A DNA stretch of 64,000 bases, from positions 28,104 to 92,103 of the forward strand of contig SUZV01000013.1 of NCBI GenBank assembly GCA_015059715.1, given 5' to 3'. The position numbers and the translations under genes were made by a program. Position 1 is the stretch's first letter. Every line of letters starts with the position of its first letter. The DNA comes from Rikenellaceae bacterium. GTDB lineage: Bacteria > Bacteroidota > Bacteroidia > Bacteroidales > Rikenellaceae. This document shows positions 10,145 through 18,236 of the stretch, piece after piece. The notes under the pieces are model-generated. The model was not told where the DNA came from. It made no database searches and was given only the letters and a program-made list of their open reading frames with translations.

Positions 10145-10558
10145 TTATTTATGTTTTAAAATTTTTGTTAGTCGCAGTATGTTGTACCCCTCGCTACGGC
10201 GATACTCTATGGTGTCGACAAGCTGTCGTATGAGGTATATGCCCAGGCCGCCAATCGCGCGCTCTTCGGCAGCAAGGTTTACGTCGGCATCCTTAATCTC
10301 GGTAGGGTCGAAGGCTATGCCATAATCTCTGATACATAGCGTAATATGCTCCTTATCCCCCTCGGCAGATATGTATATTAGTTCGTGGGCATCGGGACTA
10401 TAGGCGTAGCTAATGATGTTCACTACAACCTCCTCTAAGGCTAACTGGAGCTGCATAACCTCCTCATGCGAGAGCCGATACTCTTTGGCTACCTCCTCGG
10501 TAAATGACATTAAGCGTGTTAGCTCCCTTGTGTCGTTATCTATCGTGATACTCCTCAT
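10145..10558 (-). CDS. RsbW/SpoIIAB-like serine kinase (HATPase_c_2)
   Basis: 137 residues of the GHKL ATPase fold. The N-box is at 41-48 (EEVVVNII, with Glu42 and Asn47), the G1 box DYG is at 78-80 and GGLGI is at 103-107. In partner switching such kinases phosphorylate the STAS partner and bind an output protein. The gene is one base from the phosphatase stop and 9 bases from the STAS gene, giving the order phosphatase-kinase-STAS on the minus strand. No histidine-kinase dimerisation domain is present, which fits an RsbW-type protein rather than a two-component sensor. Confidence 0.92.
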   Translation of the reverse strand: MRSITIDNDTRELTRLMSFTEEVAKEYRLSHEEVMQLQLALEEVVVNIISYAYSPDAHELIYISAEGDKEHITLCIRDYGIAFDPTEIKDADVNLAAEERAIGGLGIYLIRQLVDTIEYRRSEGYNILRLTKILKHK

Positions 10559-10559
10559 A

Positions 10560-12497
10560 CTACCTCTCCGTAACTCTTATGTCGAGCATGGCGATGTCGT
10601 CACTCTGCTCGCAGCCTTGGCTAAAGCGGCTTAGCTCCTCGAATACTCTATCTACAACCTCATAGGGCTGCTGTGCGCGGCAATGCGATAGAGTCTCGGC
10701 AAGACGGCTCGCGCCATAGAACTCACCTTGGGCATCTGTCGCCTCGGTGACACCATCGGTGTATACTAAGATATGCTCTCCCTGTGCGATAGAGCATCTA
10801 CCACCTACATATACATAGTCATCAACGATGCCCAAAGGGATATTTGTCTCCATTGCAAGATATTCTGGCTCCTTACAACCGCCAAATATGATGGGAGGGT
10901 TATGCCCGGCATTGGCGTAGCTTAGCTCTCCACTCTCAAGGTCAAGAATACCCACAAATGCTGTGCAGAACATATTGCTATCGTTACGCTCGGCGAGTAC
11001 TCTGCCAAGCATAGACAATATCTCGGCTGGCGATGTCGTTACGTTGGCTACGGTACGGAACATGCGGCATATCACTGCCATAACCAAGGCTGCAGGGACA
11101 CCCTTGCCCGATACATCGCCTACGATAAAGTGTAGCCTGCCACCCTCGACGAAGAAGTTGTATAGGTCGCCACCAACCTCCTTAGCGGCTATAAGACGCG
11201 AGGCTATAGATAGTGATGTGCCGTATTGTGCCAAGTCCTCATCCTTGGGTAACATTCCGAGCTGTATGTCGCGTGCCACACGTAGCTCCGAGGCCATACG
11301 CTCCCTCTGTGCAGTTGTCGTGCGTAGCTCCTCGATATAGGCTATAAGCGAGGTGCGCATATCCTCAAACGAGTCTCGTAGCTGCTGCATCTCGTCGCCG
11401 CTATTGACCTTGGGCGTAGGCAGTGCGAAGTTACCCGAGGCTATCTCGGTTGCCGACAGCGTCAGCTGCTTTAGTGGGCGTGTCATACGACGTATAGTCA
11501 CATAGCTGAGAACGACGATGAGCACTATGCCTATGCTAAATATCGCTATTATGGCGCGACGTAGGTCGTATACGCTGCTGAAGATGTTGGTGTATGGCGA
11601 CGCTACGGCTATAGACCACCCTGTATTCTCAACAGGGGCATAGATGACATAGTAGTCTATGCCACCGCGCCTATGTAGCGTTATACCACTCTCCAATGCC
11701 ACCATCTTATTGGCCAGTAGCCTTAACTCTGGCTCGCCAAAACGCTTGGCATTCTCGAATATGCTCTCCTTATGAAGTGCCTCGTGGCGCGAGTGGGCGA
11801 GGAAGGCCCCGCTGCGCGATATCATAAAGTTGTAGGCATCGGGATAGGGTTTTATCGCCCTCACCTGCTCGGCAAACTGCTCTATCGAGATGTCGGCGGT
11901 GAGTATGGCGTAGATGTCGCCCTTATTGTTGCGTAGAGGGTAGGAGTATGTCGCTATATTACTCTCGGCTCCGCCAGCGTCGTAGTATGGCTCGCTCCAG
12001 TGTGGCCGACCGCTACTCAGTGGTGTAATGAACCACTCCTTGTCGTCGTAGCCGTAGTCACGAGTGCCAAGCTGACGGTGGGCTATCGTGTCGTTGTGCC
12101 TATAGGAGTAGGGCGCGCAGTATCTCCCCTCGCAGGGTAGAAGGGCTATTGCCGAGCCTATGATGTTGCTGCCAAGGCCTACAATCTCATCCGTAATGGC
12201 GTAGAGCTCGTCGCTATTGCTCGATGAGAGCTCTATTGTTGTGGCATAGCTTTCGACCGTAGCCTCCACCTCTCCAAGTATCGAGCTAATGCGCAGTATG
12301 GTGTTGTCAAGGGCTGTCTGGCTGCGACTTATCACCTCGCTTTCGACCTGTTGTCGTGCTGTGCGGTACGTGACAACAAGGGTTACGACAAAGATGGTCA
12401 AGGTGACCAAGAGGATATATATACTTAGGCGTAGCGAGAAGCTACTGCCGAGGCCACTCCCGAGGCGGTGTGTCGTGTCGCGGTTCTGCATAGGCAC
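10560..12497 (-). CDS. Membrane sensor PP2C-type phosphatase (Cache-HAMP-SpoIIE/RsbU)
   Basis: 645 residues. A membrane segment near 24-45 is followed by a periplasmic double-Cache-like sensing region of roughly 270 residues, a second membrane segment near 310-330, a HAMP linker and a C-terminal PP2C_SIG domain. The phosphatase domain shows KEVGGDLYNFF, VGDVSGKGVPAALVMA and a late SDDIAML motif carrying metal-binding aspartates. It should dephosphorylate the STAS protein encoded two genes downstream when an extracytoplasmic ligand binds. It abuts the kinase gene (1-base gap). The ligand is unknown; the adjacent GH97 glucosidase invites the guess of a sugar cue, but nothing in the sequence shows it. 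Confidence 0.92.
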   Translation of the reverse strand: MPMQNRDTTHRLGSGLGSSFSLRLSIYILLVTLTIFVVTLVVTYRTARQQVESEVISRSQTALDNTILRISSILGEVEATVESYATTIELSSSNSDELYAITDEIVGLGSNIIGSAIALLPCEGRYCAPYSYRHNDTIAHRQLGTRDYGYDDKEWFITPLSSGRPHWSEPYYDAGGAESNIATYSYPLRNNKGDIYAILTADISIEQFAEQVRAIKPYPDAYNFMISRSGAFLAHSRHEALHKESIFENAKRFGEPELRLLANKMVALESGITLHRRGGIDYYVIYAPVENTGWSIAVASPYTNIFSSVYDLRRAIIAIFSIGIVLIVVLSYVTIRRMTRPLKQLTLSATEIASGNFALPTPKVNSGDEMQQLRDSFEDMRTSLIAYIEELRTTTAQRERMASELRVARDIQLGMLPKDEDLAQYGTSLSIASRLIAAKEVGGDLYNFFVEGGRLHFIVGDVSGKGVPAALVMAVICRMFRTVANVTTSPAEILSMLGRVLAERNDSNMFCTAFVGILDLESGELSYANAGHNPPIIFGGCKEPEYLAMETNIPLGIVDDYVYVGGRCSIAQGEHILVYTDGVTEATDAQGEFYGASRLAETLSHCRAQQPYEVVDRVFEELSRFSQGCEQSDDIAMLDIRVTER

Positions 12498-12507
12498 ACT
12501 AATTTAG

Positions 12508-13248
12508 CTACCAGTCATTTGACATCGTTTTCGTCTCGAAGAGCACGAAAGAGGTCGAGAAGTTGTAGTCTATAAAGTCGACAAGGCGATGGTATCGCGT
12601 ATCGGATGCGCGCTTGCTGTAGGGGTAGAGCAGGTTGGCAAAGGGGATATATGTCTTCTCGGTGGACACACCGAGGCTATATATACCCAATGAGCCGCTG
12701 CGCAACGTCTTATACTGTATATTCGATAGAGTAATCTTATATCGCCCCTCCTTGAACTCGTAGCTTACGATACCCTTCCAGTGTGCGTTCTTCACGCCCC
12801 AAGGCCGTCCCTCTTCATCGCGGATAAAGCCGTGTTCGATAACACCACCGACAATCTTATCCTCCGACTCGAATATCACGCTTGCCATACGCTTACGTGC
12901 TGCGAGCTTAAGCTTATCGCGCGAAATATCGCTCTCGATGACTCTCTCCCAGACGATGTTTCCCTCGCCCACAAGCCTTATGCTATGCTGTATGTCGGTG
13001 CGTATCATACCGACCTCCTGAGCGTGGTCATATAGCACTCTATTGCCAAAGGTCTTGCGGAACTCCTTGCGGCTGTGTTTTTCAATCCACTTGTTGCGCG
13101 TGAGCCACTCTCCGCCATCGCCATATAGCAGTGTGCCGTTACTATCTTTAAGGATGCCCGACTGCTGTGCCACAGCAGATGATAGCGAGCATAGCAGAGC
13201 CGCGAGGATGATACAAAGCCTATTTATACGATACATAACCAAAGTCAT
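12508..13248 (-). CDS. Secreted protein, possibly DUF4468-like
   Basis: 246 residues with a signal peptide ending near SSAVAQQ. The middle (about 110-200) has the alternating pattern of Bacteroidetes DUF4468 proteins: a conserved stretch around SVIFESEDKIVGG, then a strand ending EFKEGRYKITLSNIQY. I call that resemblance by eye only. It is 10 bases upstream of the sensor phosphatase and 21 bases downstream of the GH97 gene with no terminator between, so it may belong to the same transcript. A periplasmic partner of the phosphatase sensor domain is conceivable. Met5 is an alternative start. Confidence 0.7.
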   Translation of the reverse strand: MTLVMYRINRLCIILAALLCSLSSAVAQQSGILKDSNGTLLYGDGGEWLTRNKWIEKHSRKEFRKTFGNRVLYDHAQEVGMIRTDIQHSIRLVGEGNIVWERVIESDISRDKLKLAARKRMASVIFESEDKIVGGVIEHGFIRDEEGRPWGVKNAHWKGIVSYEFKEGRYKITLSNIQYKTLRSGSLGIYSLGVSTEKTYIPFANLLYPYSKRASDTRYHRLVDFIDYNFSTSFVLFETKTMSNDW

Positions 13249-13269
13249 AAGTATTTGTAAACTCTTAAA

Positions 13270-15339
13270 TTATATAGCCTTAAGCTGTAGCGCAAAGCCA
13301 CCTCCCGAGGCCATACGAATCGTGAGCCTGTCGGTCGATGTCACCGTACGCCTCTCTATGGCGTAGTCGGTAGGGTAGCTATCCCAACCCGCCTTGTCGC
13401 CATCGCGATATAGTACAGCCTCATACTCGCGATTAATGTCGAGGAAGTCGAGTGCTACATCTATGGTGCGCTCCTGGCCATCGGTTATGCCACCTACGTA
13501 CCAGTCATCCGAGTGCTTATCGCGACGTGCAGTGACTACATAGTCGCCAATCTCGGCATCGAGGCAGCGTGTCGTAGCCCAATCTACAGGCACATCGCGG
13601 ATAAATTGCAGGGCATCATCCCTCTGGCGATAGTTGTCAGGCAGGTCGGCAGCCATCTGTATAGGGCTGTAGAACACCACGTACTGGGCAAGCTGGTGTG
13701 CAAGTGTAGAGTTAACGTAGTAGTCATACCTGTAGTCGCTGTTTACGCTACCATCCTCGGTTGCCGCCGCGCTATTTATCGTATTGTGATAGCGCAGGTC
13801 AAAGATGCCTGGTGTAAAGTCCATAGGGCCTGCTATGTTGCGTGTAAATGGCAGTGTTGGGTTGTGGTCGATGCTGTTTCCAGAGTTCCACGCCTGCCAC
13901 TCCTGTCCGCGCATACCCTCAGCACTCATCAAGTTGGGATAGGTGCGCGAGATACCCGTAGAGTGTATCGGCTCGTGGATGTCGATGCATAGCTTATGCT
14001 TAGCACCCTCGGTCACAGTGCGGTTGTAGTGGTCCACCATCCAGCGGTCATAGTGCTTATGTCCCGCTATCGCGCCTACGTAGCCAGTCTTAACGTTGTT
14101 TATGCCATAGGACTCGTAGTATTTGTATGCCTCGGCCATCTGGACCTCGTAGTTCTCTACGTTGGCGTATGTCTCGTGGTGACCTATAATCTCTACGCCA
14201 CGCTCTTCGGCATAGCGAGCAAGCTCGGCCATGTCGAAGTCGGGGTATGGCTCTGTATAATCGAATCTCTCGCCACGTCCCCAGCCTATGTTCCAACCCT
14301 CGACTAAGACACCCCCAAAGCCATTCTCCGAGGCAAAGTCGATGTAACGCTTCACATTCTCGGTCGTCGCGCAGTGCGGATAGCTACCATCGCAGTCCCA
14401 GATAGAGACCTTAAGGTGCATCTCCCACCATACTCCCACATACTTCATAGGCTTTATCCATGAGGTATCCTCTAATGCACAGGGCTCGTTGAGGTTAAGC
14501 ACCATGCTTGACTCTACAAGCGCACCTGCGCGGTCGCCTACTATGATTGTGCGCCAAGGTGTCGAGAAGGGGAGTGTAACCTCGCTCTTAACAACGCTAT
14601 CACCAGCAAGCAGTGTGGTGAAGCGATGTGTAGCATTGTCCCAGGCGAGAATCATTCCAGGATAGTGCCATAGGGCCGCCTCGTGGATAGCTATATGGTT
14701 GCCACTATCCAAGCTCTTCATTGCTATGGGTGTCGATACGCCGCAATCGATAAGCGCGCGCACATGTCCTGCCGACTGCGCCATAGTATCACTATTTATC
14801 TGGCTTAGTGGTGTATGCATATAGTCAAACTCGGCATCGTCGTCGCTACCTGCAATCCAGTGTGCAGCATAGTCGTCACCCATCGTAAACTCGGTGCGCT
14901 CATCGGTGATAGAGGCTACGCCCTCGCCCACAAGTGTATACCTTAGGCCAAGACCGTCGTCGAAGAGACGCATCTCGATAACGAGCCTATTGCCATCGTT
15001 GTCTTGCAGTGTGGCCGTTAGGGAGTTGTAGTGGTTCCGAATCTCGGAGTACTGACCCCATACGGGTCGCCACGTCTCGTCAAACGTGCCACTTTCGATA
15101 TCTACCAACTCAAGCCCCTGAGTGTAGTCTACCTCGGTAGTTGTAATGCCAAGGCGCGACAGCGCAACGAGCTCCTCGCCATTAAACGTAAGGCTGTAGG
15201 CGGCCTCGCCAGCCTCGGTAACTACAAAATTAAGTGTCGTGCGACCATCGGGTGATGATATCTGCCCTTTATCTGCGCAGCATCCCACTACCATCAGTAG
15301 CAGAGACGAAAGAGTTAATAATCTCCTCATAGGACTCAT
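13270..15339 (-). CDS. Glycoside hydrolase family 97, SusB-like inverting alpha-glucosidase lipoprotein
   Basis: 689 residues, with a lipoprotein signal ending in a VVGC lipobox. GH97 landmarks follow: VEGWNIGWGRG, GHHET, NNVKTGYVG, DIHEP and SAEGMRGQEW. The glutamates in GHHET, DIHEP and AEGMRG correspond to the catalytic and calcium-site glutamates of SusB. The VKTGYVG stretch occurs where retaining GH97 enzymes carry their aspartate nucleophile, so an inverting enzyme is expected. It probably acts on alpha-linked glucans in the periplasm. No SusC/SusD pair is nearby. A promoter lies at 15365-15395, and the gene appears to head the run that continues through the partner-switching module. 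Confidence 0.93.
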   Translation of the reverse strand: MSPMRRLLTLSSLLLMVVGCCADKGQISSPDGRTTLNFVVTEAGEAAYSLTFNGEELVALSRLGITTTEVDYTQGLELVDIESGTFDETWRPVWGQYSEIRNHYNSLTATLQDNDGNRLVIEMRLFDDGLGLRYTLVGEGVASITDERTEFTMGDDYAAHWIAGSDDDAEFDYMHTPLSQINSDTMAQSAGHVRALIDCGVSTPIAMKSLDSGNHIAIHEAALWHYPGMILAWDNATHRFTTLLAGDSVVKSEVTLPFSTPWRTIIVGDRAGALVESSMVLNLNEPCALEDTSWIKPMKYVGVWWEMHLKVSIWDCDGSYPHCATTENVKRYIDFASENGFGGVLVEGWNIGWGRGERFDYTEPYPDFDMAELARYAEERGVEIIGHHETYANVENYEVQMAEAYKYYESYGINNVKTGYVGAIAGHKHYDRWMVDHYNRTVTEGAKHKLCIDIHEPIHSTGISRTYPNLMSAEGMRGQEWQAWNSGNSIDHNPTLPFTRNIAGPMDFTPGIFDLRYHNTINSAAATEDGSVNSDYRYDYYVNSTLAHQLAQYVVFYSPIQMAADLPDNYRQRDDALQFIRDVPVDWATTRCLDAEIGDYVVTARRDKHSDDWYVGGITDGQERTIDVALDFLDINREYEAVLYRDGDKAGWDSYPTDYAIERRTVTSTDRLTIRMASGGGFALQLKAI

Positions 15340-15364
15340 ATTTAGGTTTAGTACATAGATGGTT

Positions 15365-15395
15365 CAAAAGTACCAATTTATCCTTAAATATACAA
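15365..15395 (-). promoter_or_regulatory. Promoter of the GH97 to PPTase run
   Basis: On the minus strand TACTTTTG (15372-15365) is a -7 element with TTG (15395-15393) 20 bases upstream as -33. It would give a leader of about 20 bases for the GH97 gene. Confidence 0.65.
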
Positions 15396-15468
15396 GATAT
15401 TGGCCCACTTTTTAGGCTAAGCCGTAAAAACTGTTTCAGTTTAGCTGTCGCTGTAAAGTGAAATACCA

Positions 15469-15509
15469 AATAAAACAGAAGAGGCTACATGGACACTCCA
15501 TATAGCCTC
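15469..15509 (-). terminator. Terminator of tRNA-Gln
   Basis: A 13-bp stem with one mismatch (15481-15493 with 15497-15509) and a 3-base loop is followed on the minus strand by TCTGTTTTATTT. It lies just past the CCA end of the tRNA. Confidence 0.8.
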
Positions 15510-15513
15510 TCTG

Positions 15514-15587
15514 TGGTTGAGCTACCGAGATTCGAACTCAGAATAACAGAACCAAAATCTGCTGTGTTACCGTTACACCATAGCTCA
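15514..15587 (-). tRNA. tRNA-Gln (anticodon TTG), CCA encoded
   Basis: Read on the minus strand, a 7-bp acceptor stem TGAGCTA/TAGCTCA closes a cloverleaf. The D loop contains GGTGTAACGGTAAC, the anticodon loop TTTTGGT sits in a 5-bp stem, and the T loop is GTTCGAATC. CCA is encoded at 15516-15514. The anticodon TTG reads CAA/CAG glutamine codons. Confidence 0.95.
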
Positions 15588-15607
15588 ATCGTTGCTCGTA
15601 AGCGGTG

Positions 15608-15615
15608 CAAAGATA
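15608..15615 (-). promoter_or_regulatory. -7 element of the tRNA-Gln promoter
   Basis: TATCTTTG on the minus strand, 21 bases upstream of the mature tRNA 5' end. Confidence 0.65.
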
Positions 15616-15703
15616 GTGTAAAGATTTTAAACAACAAAATTTTTCTGTGTGAATGATTTATACATAGCCGAAAATTTAGGCAACGACTACAGATTAACTC
15701 CTG

Positions 15704-16618
15704 CTAAGTTGTAGGGTCTACTTTAGAGTTTATATGAGCCTTGTATTCGCGCGGTGTCATGCCTGTCTCCTTGCGGAATAGGCGCGTTAGGTGGTGAGGA
15801 TACTTAAACCCCAAGTTGTAGCTTATCTGGCTTATGCTATGATTGCTGTAGTTTAGTTGGTGCTTTACCTCGTTGATTATAAAGTGGTGGATGTAGGCTT
15901 GTGCCGATTGTCGTAGCGTGTTGCGCATCACATCGCCTAAATAGTTGGGCGAAATGCCCAGTTGGCGTGCGCACGAGGCTACCGTAGGCAGATGTTTATC
16001 CTCGCTCGGTGAGCGGTGTATATATTCGCTTAAGAGTTGGTTAAATTTATTGATTATAGTTCGCGAGGAGGAGTTTATCGTGGTGTATTGACGCTCGTAG
16101 TAGCGCATACTCAAATTGAGAAGTACGCCGATACCTGCCGCTAAGATGCGTGTTGTGAATCTATCTACTGGGGTGTTTATCTCCTCGTGGATACTCTGCA
16201 AACAGTTAACTATCAGCCTACGCTCGGCACTATTTAGGGTTATGATATTGTTCGATGTCGAGCAGAAAAACGGATAGTCTAAGAGTCTGCCATATAGTAG
16301 CGTATTCTTCATCAGCTCACCATCGAATGTGAGTATCCACCCTGACGATAGTTCGGGAGTATTATCCAGATGACACTCATACTGCCCAGGAGAGTAGAAG
16401 ATAAGCTGTGCCTCTCTATCGTTGCAGTGCTGGTTAGGCGATGTAGAGTCCCAGTAGCAGGCAACAACGAATATGCCAAATTGCTTAGGATAGTAGTTGC
16501 CCTTTTGTGCTTGTTCGAAGCTTATTAACGTTGCTTGGGGGTGCTGTGAATCAATGCCAACGAAGCGGTTGTAGTCGGCAATAGTGTCAATCTTAACTAT
16601 ATTTGTGTTTGTTGTCAT
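15704..16618 (-). CDS. AraC-family transcriptional regulator
   Basis: 304 residues. The N-terminal two thirds resemble the cupin-like effector domain of AraC proteins. The C-terminal 100 residues hold two helix-turn-helix motifs: one around VASCARQLGISPNYLGDVMR and a second around ISQISYNLGFKYPHHLTRLF, closing with GMTPREY. These proteins act as DNA-binding activators. It is divergent from the candidate small RNA at 16741-16847, so it may control that transcript. The effector is unknown. The start is ATG at 16618, preceded by a GATGAGG Shine-Dalgarno-like sequence, which is unusual here. Confidence 0.92.
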   Translation of the reverse strand: MTTNTNIVKIDTIADYNRFVGIDSQHPQATLISFEQAQKGNYYPKQFGIFVVACYWDSTSPNQHCNDREAQLIFYSPGQYECHLDNTPELSSGWILTFDGELMKNTLLYGRLLDYPFFCSTSNNIITLNSAERRLIVNCLQSIHEEINTPVDRFTTRILAAGIGVLLNLSMRYYERQYTTINSSSRTIINKFNQLLSEYIHRSPSEDKHLPTVASCARQLGISPNYLGDVMRNTLRQSAQAYIHHFIINEVKHQLNYSNHSISQISYNLGFKYPHHLTRLFRKETGMTPREYKAHINSKVDPTT

Positions 16619-16706
16619 ACCTCATCATTATACCCAAAAATGCTGACAAACAGAGGTCGCTTGACCTACATAAGTAATATTGGTTAAAAGTTCGGTAATC
16701 TATCTA

Positions 16707-16737
16707 TTGTAGCAATAGTGTCGTCCACCTACCTTTG
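16707..16737 (+). promoter_or_regulatory. Promoter of a candidate small RNA
   Basis: TACCTTTG at 16730-16737 with TTG at 16707-16709 (20-base spacer) is an almost ideal Bacteroidetes promoter. No open reading frame follows on this strand for more than 800 bases. Confidence 0.65.
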
Positions 16738-16740
16738 CAC

Positions 16741-16847
16741 CGTTGATTTATGTGCCAGTGCGTATAGTTCTAACAACTAAATGATGAGGCTTTCATATGG
16801 GTAACAGTTGTTTGGACTTTGGGGGAACGCACTGGCTTTCTTTTTCC
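16741..16847 (+). ncRNA. Candidate small hairpin RNA of about 100 nt
   Basis: Downstream of a good promoter the sequence folds into one long hairpin. The outer stem is GCCAGTGCG (16754-16762) with CGCACTGGC (16828-16836). After an asymmetric internal loop comes a second stem of 13 positions (16766-16778 with 16806-16818), with one mismatch and one wobble. The apex carries a small ATGA/TCAT hairpin. TTTCTTTTTCC follows the outer stem, as in intrinsic termination. It lacks the GGAA-type apical loop of SRP RNA and is shorter than usual 6S RNA, so I cannot name it. The rest of 16619-16963 shows nothing gene-like. Confidence 0.6.
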
Positions 16848-16963
16848 TCTACATGCTCATATACATATTCGCATTCGTAAAATATCGGCTCTATCGGACC
16901 TATTATGGTCGATAGGCCTGGATGTTATAATTTGGTTAATTATCGAGAATTGCTCCCGATGAC

Positions 16964-17335
16964 TTATAACTTGCTAAGGAACTTCTCGCGGTTTACTATA
17001 AAGCGTGTGTGCTCACCCTGACCAATGAGTGTATCGCCATCGTAAGCCTCGATTTTAAAACTTAGCTTACGCCCCTCGATGGCCGTAAGCTCGGCTATGG
17101 CACTAATGGTATTGCCCACTTTCGAGGCCTTGAGGTGCGATGTAGATATCGCTGTTCCTACGGTTGTCTCGCTCTCGTCGAGGTGGAGTGCAACGGCGAG
17201 CATTGCAGCGTTCTCCATAAGGGCTATCATTGCAGGTGTGGCCAATACGGCCATATCGCCCGAGCCAATGAACTCGGCTGTATTTCCATCCATCACGCGC
17301 ATTACGCTCTGGTGTTTAAGTCCTAACTCTAACAT
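16964..17335 (-). CDS. FlK-like acyl-CoA thioesterase (hotdog fold)
   Basis: 123 residues of the hotdog superfamily. Thr33, Glu41 and His67 have exactly the spacing of the catalytic Thr42, Glu50 and His76 of fluoroacetyl-CoA thioesterase FlK, in the contexts LATPAMI, LMENAA and TSHLKAS. The wider family hydrolyses small acyl-CoAs; a fluoroacetate role is not implied in a gut bacterium. It is a single gene. Its leader of about 120 bases contains one copy of a dispersed repeat that also supplies the -7 box at 17457-17464. Confidence 0.85.
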   Translation of the reverse strand: MLELGLKHQSVMRVMDGNTAEFIGSGDMAVLATPAMIALMENAAMLAVALHLDESETTVGTAISTSHLKASKVGNTISAIAELTAIEGRKLSFKIEAYDGDTLIGQGEHTRFIVNREKFLSKL

Positions 17336-17366
17336 ATATACCTTATTTTTGTTTGTTGTTTACTCA

Positions 17367-17464
17367 GTTCAAGATACAATAAAAGTATGTAAAGTACATC
17401 GTATGTGACGATATATTCTGTAATAGTGCGCTTTAGCAGGAGCATTATTATGATGCCAAAGATA
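17367..17464. repeat. Dispersed promoter-carrying repeat, copy A
   Basis: This roughly 98-bp segment aligns with copies at 36541-36599 (partial) and 53008-53105. Shared blocks are AGATA, then AAAAGTA, GTAA, TAC, TGTG and GATATATT, with TTATGATGCCAAAG near the far end. The middle holds a small inverted repeat whose bases differ between copies while pairing is kept. On the minus strand TATCTTTG (17464-17457) is the likely -7 box of the thioesterase gene. Confidence 0.6.
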
Positions 17465-17572
17465 CGAAAAAAATGAAATAAACAATACCCTCAATGGTTT
17501 ATTAACCAAAATTTTGGGCTTGTTGAGGTGTAATAATTTAGGCAATTTGTAATTTTACGACTATAAAATCGT

Positions 17573-17580
17573 TATATTTG
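17573..17580 (+). promoter_or_regulatory. -7 element of the DUF4294 gene, leaderless arrangement
   Basis: TATATTTG ends 4 bases before the ATG at 17585. Transcription would start at or next to the start codon. Confidence 0.65.
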
Positions 17581-17584
17581 TAGT

Positions 17585-18178
17585 ATGAAACGACTACTAC
17601 ACATACTTCTGATGGCCGCACTGCTACTCGTTAGCTCCTACGATGCATCGGCGCAACGCTACCAGCGTGTACGAGGTGTGCGCAGTGCCTATTGGGGTGT
17701 AGATAGTCGTGGCGACTCGACACTCTACGTCACGTTGCTTGAGGTTAGGGTATTTCACCGTGCGCGGGATTTACGCAACTATCAACGTATGGTGCGTGCA
17801 GTAAAGAAGGTATACCCCTTGGCTGTGGAGGCTGCAAAGCGTATGGAGAACTTAGACCAAGAGCTTGCCAAGTTAGAGAAGCGTAAGGATAGAAAGGCCT
17901 ATACCAAGGCTATTGAGGATGCGCTCAAAGAGGAGATATCGCCAATGTTGTGGAAGATGACACGCTACGAAGGTAAGATTCTTCTGAAGCTCATCGATAG
18001 GGAGACTAATCACACCGTATTTGGCATAATCAAGGACTTTCGCTCTGGATTTACCGCAGGCTTCTATCAAGCCTTAGCCAAGCTCTTTGGCAACAACCTT
18101 AAGCTTGAGTACGACCCTGAGGGTGAGGATGAGATGCTCGAATATATCGTCAAGTACTACAAGGCAGGAATCTTGTAA
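17585..18178 (+). CDS. DUF4294-family secreted protein
   Basis: 197 residues. A signal peptide ends near DASAQ. The remainder is helical and charged, with VFHRARDLRNYQRMVRAVKK and, near the end, FGIIKDFRSGFTAGFYQALAKLFGNNL; both blocks are typical of the Bacteroidetes-specific DUF4294 family. The function is unknown; a periplasmic protein is predicted. The ATG follows its promoter box by only 4 bases. It lies upstream of dnaG (58-base gap), which has its own promoter. Confidence 0.85.
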   Translation: MKRLLHILLMAALLLVSSYDASAQRYQRVRGVRSAYWGVDSRGDSTLYVTLLEVRVFHRARDLRNYQRMVRAVKKVYPLAVEAAKRMENLDQELAKLEKRKDRKAYTKAIEDALKEEISPMLWKMTRYEGKILLKLIDRETNHTVFGIIKDFRSGFTAGFYQALAKLFGNNLKLEYDPEGEDEMLEYIVKYYKAGIL

Positions 18179-18224
18179 GGCCGAGAAAAAGCTCACCGTA
18201 AGCCTATATTTATAATTTTATTTG

Positions 18225-18232
18225 TATCTTTG
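18225..18232 (+). promoter_or_regulatory. -7 element of dnaG, leaderless arrangement
   Basis: TATCTTTG ends 4 bases before the ATG at 18237. An upstream in-frame TTG at 18222 lies inside or before the box and cannot be the start if this promoter is used. Confidence 0.65.
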
Positions 18233-18236
18233 TGCG

